Below are positions 21,710-30,350 of a DNA stretch of 64,000 bases, in pieces. A program made the position numbers and the translations under genes. Position 1 is the first letter of the stretch. Every line of letters begins with the position of its first letter. The stretch covers positions 70,382,663-70,446,662 of the forward strand of contig CM022297.1 in the NCBI GenBank assembly GCA_011799875.1. The letters run 5' to 3'. Origin of the DNA: Thinopyrum elongatum (taxonomy: Eukaryota > Streptophyta > Magnoliopsida > Poales > Poaceae). Under the pieces are notes generated by a model, which did no database searches, had not been told where the DNA came from, and saw nothing but the letters and a program-made list of their open reading frames with translations.

Positions 21710-22850
21710 CCAGAATGTGCAGTCAAATTTGTTGAAATTTGCACCTTTTTTAGCATGATATTAGCCACATGGAAGATGGAACTGATGGTGCTTTGGTTAG
21801 ATTTTACTAAACGGTGAAAAAATGGCAGCAAGCAAACAATCAACGGTGAAATGGTGACGCTCCAGTGATATTTTTAAACGTTTTTCCAACACCCTATCCC
21901 TGGTTTTAATCACAAACAATGCCATGCCATCGACACCGGAAAAATCTTGTCTCTTTCAAGAAAGCACTTCAAAAAGAATTGTGATCTTCTTCATCACAAA
22001 ACCAATGTAACTTTGGCTCAATGAACTTCACAGTGTGCGTGTGGCCTGCTGTTGTCTACCTGACTTTACCCACTTGGCATGACTTGCGGCTGTAGCCATC
22101 CATCCGTGCAAGTGAACTGCTGTCCCTCTCAACCCCATCCCCATGGTACTCCAAAGGAGAGCTTTTCTATGTCCCTCTCAACCCAGAATCTGCAGTCAAC
22201 TTTTCTGAATTTTGTAGTAGTACTTTTTTTAGCATGATATTGGTCACATGAAATCGATACCAGTAGACTCGATCCACCAGCAAAAAACATTCCCATGTCA
22301 TTGCATTCCTACTGTTCTTCACCATGAAATTAAAAAGATGTTATTGTGGCATGGTTGTATGCAGCATCCCTAGTTATAGGAGTTGAGATTAAGTAAGATT
22401 CCATCCGGGCAGTGTTGCCAAGGAATCACACGAGAGGGAGGCAACTGGGGCAGAAGAAGAAGCCAGAAGAAGAAATCCGTCCGTTTCAAAAGAATGGGAG
22501 GCCAGAAAGCAAAAGGCATGCTAGAAACTGCCACCTCCCAACTCCTGTCTGCGCCTGCTGCAGCAGCGGCAGCCGGTCTGCTGCTTGGTTGGTTGGTTCA
22601 TGGACTCATTGGTCATGGCACCATGTCAGCAATCAATCCAGGGTGAAACAGCGATGCTTTTGTGAAACGTCTTTCCAGCACCCTACCCCTTGGTTTTACC
22701 TACAGTTTCATGCCAACAACGCTTCAAAAAAACTTGTGATCTTCTTCACAAAACCACCTGTCATTGCTGTGGTGTGTGTGGCCTGCTGCTGTCTTTTGGT
22801 TCAATGAATTGCCTCCAATCTGACATTACTTGCGGTTGGAGCTCTGTCTT
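21710..22850. repeat. Degraded two-copy duplication, non-coding
   Basis: Two imperfect copies share the same order of landmarks: TTTTAGCATGATATTRGYCACATG (about 21748 and 22227), then TTTCCAACACCCTAYCCCTGG-type sequence (21884 and 22672), AATTGTGATCTTCTTCA with CACAAAACCA (about 21978 and 22733), and GTGTGGCCTGCTGYTGTCT (22038 and 22780). A low-confidence ORF at 22383-22646 has an Ala/Leu-rich hydrophobic stretch but no recognisable domain, and I do not call it. The origin is likely local duplication in the flank of the PWWP gene. Confidence 0.5.
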
Positions 22851-22861
22851 TGCTACTGCCG

Positions 22862-22882
22862 TCTCTCTCTCTCTCTCTCTCA
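22862..22882. repeat. (CT)n microsatellite
   Basis: An uninterrupted CT repeat of about 20 bases. The surrounding 22851-23333 shows no coding region or other feature that I can support. Confidence 0.8.
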
Positions 22883-23333
22883 ACCCCACGGTTCAAACAA
22901 ACAAAGAGAGCTTCCCTTTCCTGTTTCTTTCCCCAGGCCAAAGCTGAGGAGCTTTTTATCTCCTGCTGCACAGCACAGGCGCAGATAGGCTGCAGAAGCA
23001 TCTGCTTTACAACTCCACCCACCCCACCCGATCAGATCAAAGCTCCATTGCAACCCCGTATCTTCTCGCTCACGCTTGTTGTGGCTTCTTGTCAGCTTGT
23101 GCGTTGCAACCATTTACTGCCACCACGTTCAAAAACCAAAATGTTACTGCGAAGATCGCCTGCTGGTTCTGTGTCCTTTATTAAGAGTTTTGAAAGGCAG
23201 CAGCGATATGATCTTCCTTCTTGAAGCCCCATTCGCTTTGCAATCATGCCGGATAACTTGCAAAACTACAATCTTTTTTCACTGCACTGGATCAATGAAA
23301 TGAACCTTGTTCACTTTACTGACCTGATCTCCA

Positions 23334-23646
23334 GTCATGTTTTCATATGAATAAACCGCAGATAAATGCCATGAAAGATAACTAGTGATCTTATAACTGA
23401 TCCGTCACTCGAACCAAATAGTGCAAATGAACGAGAAACTTCAGCAGTTCAGCTCGAGATCTTCACAGAGTACTACACTAGATGAACCAAGTTTTGTTCA
23501 GTGATCTCGAATGCTGTTTTTCATACGAATAAAGTGCGGACAAATGCCACCAAAAGACAACCAGCGATCGATCCTACAACTCGACTGTCGTTCGAACCAC
23601 ACACACACACGCATACTGAATGAGAAATTTGTTCAGCTCGAGATCA
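23334..23646. repeat. Tandem duplication in the 3' flank of the PWWP gene
   Basis: Two imperfect copies of about 135 bases (about 23336-23470 and 23512-23646). Both run from TGTTTTTCATAYGAATAAA through CAAATGCCA, GATCC..AACT.G and CGAACCA to TTCAGCTCGAGATC. The right copy also has a short (CA)n run at about 23599-23612. They lie directly downstream of the stop codon at 23660-23662 (minus strand) and may form part of the 3' UTR. Confidence 0.65.
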
Positions 23647-23659
23647 TCTAATGTCGATA

Positions 23660-25207
23660 CTACTCCATCATCAGCCGGCACAGGAGCAGAACGATAACCA
23701 TGAACTGCAGGACAATCACGTGATCCTTCCACCTGCTGCTGCTCACCATCGTCTCATGGGACGGGGCCTCGGAGGAGTACTCCGATTCCGTGGCATCATC
23801 GTCGACGACGTCGTCCTCGCAGCCCGAGTTCTCCTCCTTTGAGCTGATGCAGCTCGTCATCCTCCACTTGCCGGGATCGCCGGCGGAGTCCTCGCCTCCC
23901 GTCGATCTTGCCATCTTGGAGTCGGCGGCATCTATGGCGGCCTTGGCGTTGGCGGCGGTGTCGTGGGTCGCGGTGTGCTCGTCGGGGACGAAGCTTGCGG
24001 CGCCACTCCACTGGGCCAAGGCCCTCGGCTGCGCCGTGGCGACGGCGAGGTCGGCTCGGGCCTGCGGCGTCGGGCCCTTCGGGGAGGCGTCGTACTCCAC
24101 GCTCGCATCGCCGCGGAACATGTCCAGCACGAAGGCCGCGTCCGCCGCCGCCGCCGCGCGCGCGCACCTTGTCATGACCCGGTTGCCGGCGGAGGCGTCG
24201 CCGCCGTCTTGCCCCCTTGCCCTTGTCCTCCTGGGGGTTGTGGTGCGGCTTGCGCGCGTCGCGGAGAACACCATGGCGGAGCCGGAGGCGTCGTCGTCTT
24301 GTCCCGTGGGCCTTGCTCGCTTGGGGGTCGTTGCACGGCGTGCACGCAGCGTCGCAGAGAGCACCATGCCGCCATCGTCTGGGCCCCTTGCCCTTGTCGT
24401 CCTCTTGGGAGTTGCAGCACGCCCGGCGGTCACGATGATGGTCTTGCCTCTCCATCGGTCGAACGCTGCCAGCTGCGCCACGGCGATGGCGTGGTCGAGC
24501 GTGTCGGCACCTTCCCCCGGCGCCACCGCCAGCGCGAAGACGTACCCGACGAGCGCCTCGCCGTGGAGCGCGTCCCGGGCGAAGCCGGCGTCCACCACAG
24601 CGCCGGACGCGCCTTTGCGGAGGCCGGTGTTCGGAAACACCTGCTTCCTAGCGGCGGCGCCGGGGCACCCGCAGGAGAGACCGGCGTCCACGCGGCGGGC
24701 GACCTCGGCCAGCGCGTCGTTCAGGGCGAGGGCGAACTCGGTCTTGCAGTTGCTCCGGAGGCCGACGCCGGCGAGGCGCGGGAAGTCGTCGCGGAGCGGG
24801 GTGAGGTCCGCCGCGCCGGCCCACACGAAGGAGCGGTCCCCGAAGCAGGCGACGAGGGCGGCCCCGGTCGCCCGCCGCTCGCGCAGCGCGAGCGCCGACG
24901 CGTCCGCCGGGTCGAACACTTGCCCCGGCCACCGCGGGTAGCCCTTCACCTTCGCCCAGACCATCCGGGGCGGCGCGAAGCCGTCCTCCTCGAACGCGCA
25001 GCCGTACCGCGCGTGCCCGCGCTCCTCCTCGAGCGCGGCCGGCAGCGGCTTCTTCGCCCGCCGGCGGCGAGGGGTGGTGTTGCCCCGGAGCAGCTCCGCC
25101 ACGTCCGCGTGCATGTGCCTGAGCCTCTCCGGCGACGCCGGGCCGCTTCCGTGCCCCTTGTCGTCGAGGTTCTTGGAGGCGGCCGCCGGCGCCAGAGACG
25201 AGAACAT
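23660..25207 (-). CDS. PWWP-domain protein with basic repeats and a hydrophobic C-terminal tail
   Basis: A single open frame of 515 codons, GC-rich as expected for a grass gene. The frame extends 80 codons upstream to 25447, but I choose ATG 25207 (MFSSLAPAAASK) because the related copy at 29466 starts the same way. Order: basic patch RRRRAKK (47-53); PWWP domain about 81-147, with VWAKVKGYPRWPGQVFDP (core PRWP at 91-94) and GDRSFVWA; a helical segment (about 155-172); three basic repeats built around TPKRTTRARG, TPKRARPTGQ and TPRRTRARGQ (266-333); acidic Ser-rich stretch (about 460-482); C-terminal hydrophobic segment VIVLQFMVIVLLLC (497-510) followed by RLMME. PWWP domains bind methylated histone tails and DNA. 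The end looks like a tail anchor, which would place a chromatin reader at a membrane, perhaps the nuclear envelope (inference). It is the only intact non-transposon ORF in the window. Confidence 0.75.
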   Translation of the reverse strand: MFSSLAPAAASKNLDDKGHGSGPASPERLRHMHADVAELLRGNTTPRRRRAKKPLPAALEEERGHARYGCAFEEDGFAPPRMVWAKVKGYPRWPGQVFDPADASALALRERRATGAALVACFGDRSFVWAGAADLTPLRDDFPRLAGVGLRSNCKTEFALALNDALAEVARRVDAGLSCGCPGAAARKQVFPNTGLRKGASGAVVDAGFARDALHGEALVGYVFALAVAPGEGADTLDHAIAVAQLAAFDRWRGKTIIVTAGRAATPKRTTRARGPDDGGMVLSATLRARRATTPKRARPTGQDDDASGSAMVFSATRASRTTTPRRTRARGQDGGDASAGNRVMTRCARAAAAADAAFVLDMFRGDASVEYDASPKGPTPQARADLAVATAQPRALAQWSGAASFVPDEHTATHDTAANAKAAIDAADSKMARSTGGEDSAGDPGKWRMTSCISSKEENSGCEDDVVDDDATESEYSSEAPSHETMVSSSRWKDHVIVLQFMVIVLLLCRLMME

Positions 25208-26239
25208 GGAGTGAGTGGTGGAGCTGAGCGGTCGCCGGAGAAAGGAAGAGAGCCCGAGGGGTTGGGTGGGTTGGGGTTTTTGGAGAAGGGAAGGCGTTGG
25301 GTCAAGTGGTGTGGTGGGCGTTCCCCCCTTTATTTTGAATGCACTCTCTGCATCAGTAACTTTCTTACTACTACGTCCAGTCAACCAGTCCGCGGTGATA
25401 ATGACAGCTTTTCTCTTCTCTTCCAAACCATCCCTCCCACCGATCACCTCCGTCCCATCACCGGAAATCCCTCAGCATCATCATCCATCTCATTGGTAGT
25501 GCACGTTTAATTTTCAAACACAGATATTATCGCAGTTAATAATCCAGTTAAAGTTAGGGTGTTGCTTCTTCTTATTGGATTTGTTCCGGTGATAATTTAA
25601 CAGCTTTGGTATTTATCGAGTTGCCAAGAAAATGTAACTATTTTCATTGTCACGTTGAGAATCATCCGGCCTGGACCACTATTTCTGTGTCGATTTTTCA
25701 CACATTATTACGAACACATGTGTGAAAGATTAATAAAACTACTAGATGATATCCCGCACGTTTCTGAGAATTTACTGTAGTAATGTTTAGGAGAAGGATC
25801 TATGGAATTAGAAATAACAGAACTATGAAAATAAACACAACTATAAATTTTCATGAACCTTGATGGAATGGTATGAAAAGTCAACAAAATTAACACATTG
25901 TAGAGTACATCTCCATACAACAGTGCTATACAAACGACACAATGCACACGATACATACACGATGCTTAAATCCAGTCAGACATGCACATGATTGAGAAGG
26001 GCACCGGCCGCTGGATTAGCACGTCGTGCAAAGATCGGGCAGCACTATCGTCTCGGCAGCAGTTTCGATCTCCATATTTTCTGAACTGAATGCATTCTAA
26101 GACGAAAAGAAGAAACATGTAGTGCAATTGTATTCTTCTCATAATAATTCAAGATAATATAATTTGGTTGTCTATATTAGAAGAGCGTCAAAGCGTAGAA
26201 AACACAGAAATTTCATCCCAAGTCCCAAGCCTTGTGGTG
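25208..26239. repeat. Upstream region of the PWWP gene, copy 1 of a duplicated segment
   Basis: Contains the 5' leader and presumed promoter of the PWWP gene on the minus strand; I see no clear TATA box. From about 25228 it matches 26872-27722 in the same orientation with many shared blocks (GGGTTGGGTGGGTTGGGG, CCCATCACCGGAAATCCCTC, TCGTGACGTT-like and ACGAAAAGAAGAAACATGTA). Copy 1 has an extra 159 bases (25909-26067) between two ATCTCCATA repeats; copy 2 keeps only one. Confidence 0.75.
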
Positions 26240-26870
26240 TTTTTTTTTGCCAGAAAACTTCCAATCTATTCATCTTCAACCGTGGCAATACAACGAACAC
26301 CAGAAATAATAAAACATACATCCAGGTCCGTAGACCACCTAGCGACGACTACAAGCACTAAAGCGAGCCGAAGACGCGCCGCCGTCATCGCCCCTTCCTC
26401 GTCGGAGCAGGGGAAAACTTGTTGTAGTAGACAGTCGGGAAGTCGTTGTGCTAAGGCTCCATAGGACCAGCGCAGCAGAACAATAACCGCCGCCGATGAA
26501 GAGTACCGTAGGACGGAAGGATCCAACCTGAAGAAACACAAATGTAGACGAACTACGACCAGATCCGAGCAAATCCACCAAGGATAGATCTGCCGAAGAC
26601 ACACCTCCACACGCTCACCGACGATGCTAGACACACCACCGGAATGGGGGCTAGGCGGGGAAGACCTTATTCCATCTTGAAGGAGCCGCCGCCGTCTTGT
26701 CTTTCTGAGCAGGACACAAACCCTAACAAAATTTGAAAAAACATCTAAAAACGGAGCCCTCCCGCCGGTAAGGGCCGGAATCCACCGCGCCGCCATGGCC
26801 CTAAGGCCACCGGAGACGAGGCGGACCGGCGGCGGCGCCGACGGGAGGCAAAGGAACCCTAAGCTTCTTG
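26240..26870 (-). mobile_element. Short non-LTR retroposon (SINE/LINE-like) with poly-A tail
   Basis: On the plus strand it begins with T9 (26240-26248) and ends near AAGCTTCTTG (26870), so on the minus strand it is about 620 bases long, GC-rich at its 5' end and tailed by A9. It sits exactly at the junction of the two upstream-region copies. A 230-codon minus frame passes through it, but it is Arg/Leu/Val-rich without a recognisable domain, so I do not call a protein. A convincing target duplication is not visible. It could be the 3' part of a longer LINE or an independent retroposon. Confidence 0.5.
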
Positions 26871-27722
26871 TTGGAGCTGAGCGCTCGCCGGAGAAAGGAA
26901 CAGAGCCCGAGGGGTTGGGTGGGTTGGGGTTTTCGGAGAAGGGAATGCGTTGGGTCAAGTGGTGTGCTTCCCCCCTTTGTTTTGAATGCGCTCTCTGGAT
27001 TAACTTTCTTACATCCAGTCAACCAGTCCGCGGTGATAATGACAACCTTTCTCTTCTCTTGCAAGCCATCCCTCCCACCTATCACCTCCGTCCCATCACC
27101 GGAAATCCCTCAGCATCATCATCAATCTCATTGGTAGTGCATGTTTAATTTTCAAACACAGATATTATCGCAGTTAATAATCCAGTTAAAGTTAGGGTGT
27201 TGCTTCTTCTTATTGGATTTGTTCTGGTGATAATTTAACAGCTTTGGTGTTCATCAAGTTGCCAAGAAAACGTAACTGTTTTCATTGTCACGCTTAGAAT
27301 CATCCGACCTGGACCACTATTTCTGTGTCGATTTTTCACACATTATTTTGAACAAATGTGTGAAAGATTAATAAAACTAGATGATATCCCGCACATTTCT
27401 GAGAATTTATAGTAGTAGTGTTTAGGAGAAGGATTTATGGAATTAGAAATAACAGAACTATGAAAATAAACACAACTATATATTTCCGTGAACCTTTGAT
27501 GGAATGGTAGTATGAAAAGTCGGCAAAATTAACATATTGTAGAATATCTCCATATTTTCTAAATTGAATGCATTCTAAGACGAAAAGAAGAAACATGTAG
27601 TGCAATCAGATTCTTCTCGTAATAATTCAAGATAATATAATTTGCTTGTCTATATTAGAAGAGCATCAGAGCATAAAAAACACAGAAATTTCATCCTAAG
27701 TCCCAAGCCTTGCGGTGTTAAT
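26871..27722. repeat. Copy 2 of the PWWP upstream segment, without its gene
   Basis: Matches 25216-26239 in order and orientation, beginning TTGGAGCTGAGCGCTCGCCGG. There is no PWWP coding sequence to its left: the left neighbour is the retroposon. It therefore carries promoter-like DNA with no gene attached, except for chance ORFs. Past 27722 to about 27820 I see nothing identifiable. Confidence 0.75.
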
Positions 27723-27820
27723 GCGCCCAAATAGGTATTTGCTTGCATTTGTCCTCCATGATCCATTTTTTTAGAGAATAACCAAAGGAGTACAAAATGA
27801 CATGGTTCATGAGAAGGGCA

Positions 27821-28017
27821 GGGCTGACGTAGCGGACGCGCCCGGGCGCCCTCATATCCGCCTGTAATTTGGGTTGGATATGAGGGGTGCCGGTCAGCTC
27901 GGGCGTTTGAGGCCCGTTTGAGAGTGCCGTCTGGATCGAAAAATCATGACCGGTCAGTGACCGGATGGGCCGCCCTGGCGTTTGATACCGGTTTGGGGTG
28001 CCCGGTTGTAGATGCTC
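27821..28017 (-). mobile_element. Terminal fragment of the PIF/Harbinger element (inverted copy)
   Basis: Matches the first 197 bases of the full Harbinger element (30035-30231) in inverse orientation. It ends in the TIR ...CGGTTGTAGATGCTC followed by TAA, the inverse of the TTA target copy at 30032-30034. The break at 27821 is inside the element, so this piece arrived by duplication of the locus and not by transposition. Confidence 0.75.
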
Positions 28018-28057
28018 TAAGCAAGCTTAGTTAATACATACACGAACGTGTATTTCT

Positions 28058-28403
28058 CCTCCCGAGCTCAAATGAGCTCGGTGAACAGAAAAATCGAAAA
28101 AAAATTCAAAAAAATTGGAGAAACATTGACAAAAGTTCTAAGTGCTTGCAAAAAATCGTCATGGAATCACATTCCTGTAAGGCGTGGGAAAAAAAATCAG
28201 TGCTCCAAAATGCTTTTGAAAATAGCATTTTCAGAGTACCGATTTTTTTTTGCCACGCCTTCTAGGAATGTGATTTCATGACGAATTTTTGCAAGCACTT
28301 AAATTTTTTGTCAATGTTTCTCTTAAAAAAATAGAATTTTTTGAATTTTTTTGATTTTGTTTCGATTTTACTGTTCACCCGAGCTCATTTGAGCTCGGGT
28401 GCA
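28058..28403. mobile_element. Long-palindrome MITE, left copy
   Basis: Ends are inverted copies of CCGAGCTCAAATGAGCTCGG followed by TGAACAG. The interior keeps pairing (ACATTGACAAAAGTTCTAAG against CTTAAATTTTTTGTCAATGT; GGAATCACATTCCTGTAAGGCGTG against CACGCCTTCTAGGAATGTGATTTC), so the whole element folds on itself. I cannot assign its superfamily, and no target duplication is certain. Confidence 0.65.
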
Positions 28404-28566
28404 GAAACTCTGCGTCCATACGGACACGCCATTTTTCAAATTTCAAAATGAAGAGAGTAATCACTTGACCGGCCAGTAGGAGAAGTGGCTTCTCCAAAAA
28501 ACCCAGCCAACCAAACCCCTCGGTCTCTGTAGGCGAGCTCTCCCTTCCACCGCAGCGAGCCAACCA

Positions 28567-28972
28567 ACATAGAACAATTGAACCGAGGGATAATCCGAAT
28601 GGGCTATACTTCATCCTCTCAGCGAGGGCGGAGCTTTTAAGCTAGGATTGTCATCAACACCTGAACAATCATATACTGATATTGATTCTAACAGAAGAAA
28701 ATTACCATCTCATATTTGTCAAGTGAAGCTATAGGTTTGAAGAGATAATATCTAAGTGCTTAGCCTTGGAGAAGATTGCTGATTATAATTACATGTGCTT
28801 GCTTGAAAACTGAAACACATCAATCATCAATGCCCTTATTTGTCAGCACACTTTACATCCCAAGACCCAGGGAGGAATAACCAGGAGAACTACATTCTCC
28901 ACTGTATTAGGACATGAATGTAAACTCAAGGTGTAATTAGGGTTAGCATTCAACTGAACATGCACCATGGGG
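28567..28972. other. Spacer between the left inverted arm and the PWWP pseudogene
   Basis: Unique AT-rich sequence without a coding region or repeat I recognise. Similarity to the PWWP gene starts only at about 28973, so this is either the diverged 3' part or foreign DNA. Confidence 0.4.
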
Positions 28973-29466
28973 AACCTCCGAGGGCTGACGCCGGTGAGGC
29001 GCGGGAAGTCATCCTGGAGTAGGCTGAGGTCCGCCATGCCAGCCCACACGAAGGAGCGGTCCCCGAAGTAGGCGACCAGGGCGGCCTCGGTCCCCCGCCG
29101 CTCGCGCAGCGCGAGCGCCGACGTGTCCGTCGGGTCGAACACCTACCCCGGCCACCGCAGGTAGCCCTTCACATTGGCCGAGACCATCCGGGGCGTCGCG
29201 AAGCCATCCTTCGCCAGTGCCTCCTCCTCGAACGGGCAGCCATACCGCGCGTGTCCGCCCTCCTCCTCGGGCGCGGTCGGCACCGGCTTCTTCGCCCGCC
29301 GGCGACGAGGGGTGGTGTTGGCCCGGAGCAGGTCCACCACGTCGGTGTGCATGTGGCGGAGTCTCTCCGGCGACGTCGGGCTGCTGCCGCGCCCCTCGTC
29401 ATTGACGTTCTTGGAAGTCGTCGCCGCCGCCGCCTGGGCTCTCTCCGCCGCCAGAGACGAGAACAT
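28973..29466 (-). pseudogene. PWWP pseudogene (5' third of the gene, nonsense codon in the domain)
   Basis: Starts MFSSLAAERAQAAAATTSKN at 29466 and follows the intact gene at 23660-25207 through the RRRRAKKP patch and into the PWWP domain. Changes: VWAKVKGYPRW has become VSANVKGYLRW (aromatic Trp and the first Pro lost), and the next codon after RWPG, Gln (CAG) in the intact gene, is TAG here (29143-29145). Past it the frame stays homologous (VFDPTDTSALALRERR, YFGDRSFVWAG) to about DDFPRLTG, then diverges. The copy is thus truncated, has lost its domain core, and cannot give the long protein. Same strand as the intact gene, so it probably arose by tandem duplication. Confidence 0.85.
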
Positions 29467-29508
29467 GGAGTGAGTGGTGTAGTTGAGCGTTGAGAGGCCG
29501 ATGGTTAG

Positions 29509-30231
29509 TGGTTGGCTCGCTGCGGTGGGAGGGAGAGCTCGCCTACAGAGACCGAGGGGTTTGGTTGGCTGGTTTTTTTGGAGAAGGCACTTCTCCTACT
29601 GGCCGGTCAAGTGGTTACTCTCTTCATTTTGAAATTTGATACGGACGTAGAGTTTCTGCACCTGAGTCGGGTGAACAGTAAAATCGAAACAAAATAAAAA
29701 AATTCAAAAAATTCTATTTTTTTAAGAGAAACATTGACAAAAATTTTAAGTGCTTGCAAAAATTGGTCATGAAATCACATTCCTAAAAGGTGTGGCAAAA
29801 AAAAATCGGTACTCTGAAAATGCTATTTTCAAAAGCATTTTGAAGCACTGTTTTTTTTGCCACGCCTTATAGGACTGTGATTCCATGACCATTTTTTGCA
29901 AGCACTTAGAACTTTTGTCAATGTTTCTCCCAATTTTTTTGGAATTTTTTTTGAATTTTTTTTCGATTTTTCTGTTCACTATGAGCTCGGGAGGGGAAAT
30001 ACACTTTCGTGTCTGTATTAACTAAGCTTGCTTAGAGCATCTACAACCGGGCACCACAAACTGGTATCAAACGCCAGGGCGGCCCATCCGGTCACTGACC
30101 GGTCATGATTTTTCGATCCAGACGGCCCCCTCAAACGGGCCTCAAACGCCCGAGCTGACCGGCACCTCTCATATCCAGCCCAAATTACGGGCGGATATGA
30201 GGGCGCCCGGGCACGTCCGCTACGTCAGCCC
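29509..30231. repeat. Right arm of the large inverted repeat
   Basis: Original-orientation copy: presumed 5' leader and promoter of the PWWP pseudogene (29509-29650), MITE (about 29655-29990), then the start of the Harbinger element at 30035. The left arm is its reverse complement. Because the right arm continues naturally into the full Harbinger element, this side is likely the source and the left arm the copy. Confidence 0.85.
29655..29990. mobile_element. Long-palindrome MITE, right copy
   Basis: Inverse of 28058-28403, with ends at CTGAGTCGGGTGAACAG and CTGTTCACTATGAGCTCGGG. One terminus (29660 side) has lost part of the GAGCTCAAATGAGCTC core. It sits in the upstream region of the PWWP pseudogene. 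Confidence 0.65.
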
Positions 30232-30350
30232 GACCCACTCCGACCCCACAAATATCCCCACATCCGGTAAACCCTAGACACCGGTCAATCTGAAATCCAC
30301 TTCACTCCCGTCTCCGTCCACTCCACTTCCGATCCCCTCCCTTTGATCCG

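Larger units (their letters stand above)
27821..28566. repeat. Left arm of a large inverted repeat
   Basis: The reverse complement of 29509-30231, apart from small indels and substitutions. Inward order: about 197 bases of Harbinger terminus ending CGGTTGTAGATGCTC (28017), its TAA, a short spacer with AAGCTTAGTTAATAC, a palindromic MITE (28058-28403), then the promoter and leader of the PWWP pseudogene (CACTTGACCGGCCAGTAGGAG, CCAACCAAACCCCTCGG, CCGCAGCGAGCCAACCA). The arms flank a 942-base spacer holding the pseudogene. Confidence 0.85.

Noticed and set aside
22383..22646. 87-codon ORF with a hydrophobic Ala/Leu segment
   Set aside because: No recognisable domain, in a degraded duplicated region, and other frames are equally open.
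23790..25510. Long plus-strand ORFs (383 and 515 codons) opposite the PWWP gene
   Set aside because: They are GC-rich mirror frames of the minus-strand gene with low-complexity Arg/Ala/Pro/Gly composition and no recognisable motif. The minus frame has the PWWP motif and a homologous pseudogene starting at the same ATG.
26266..26958. 230-codon minus-strand ORF through the retroposon
   Set aside because: Arg/Leu/Val-rich, crosses the retroposon-duplication junction, and shows no RT or endonuclease motif.
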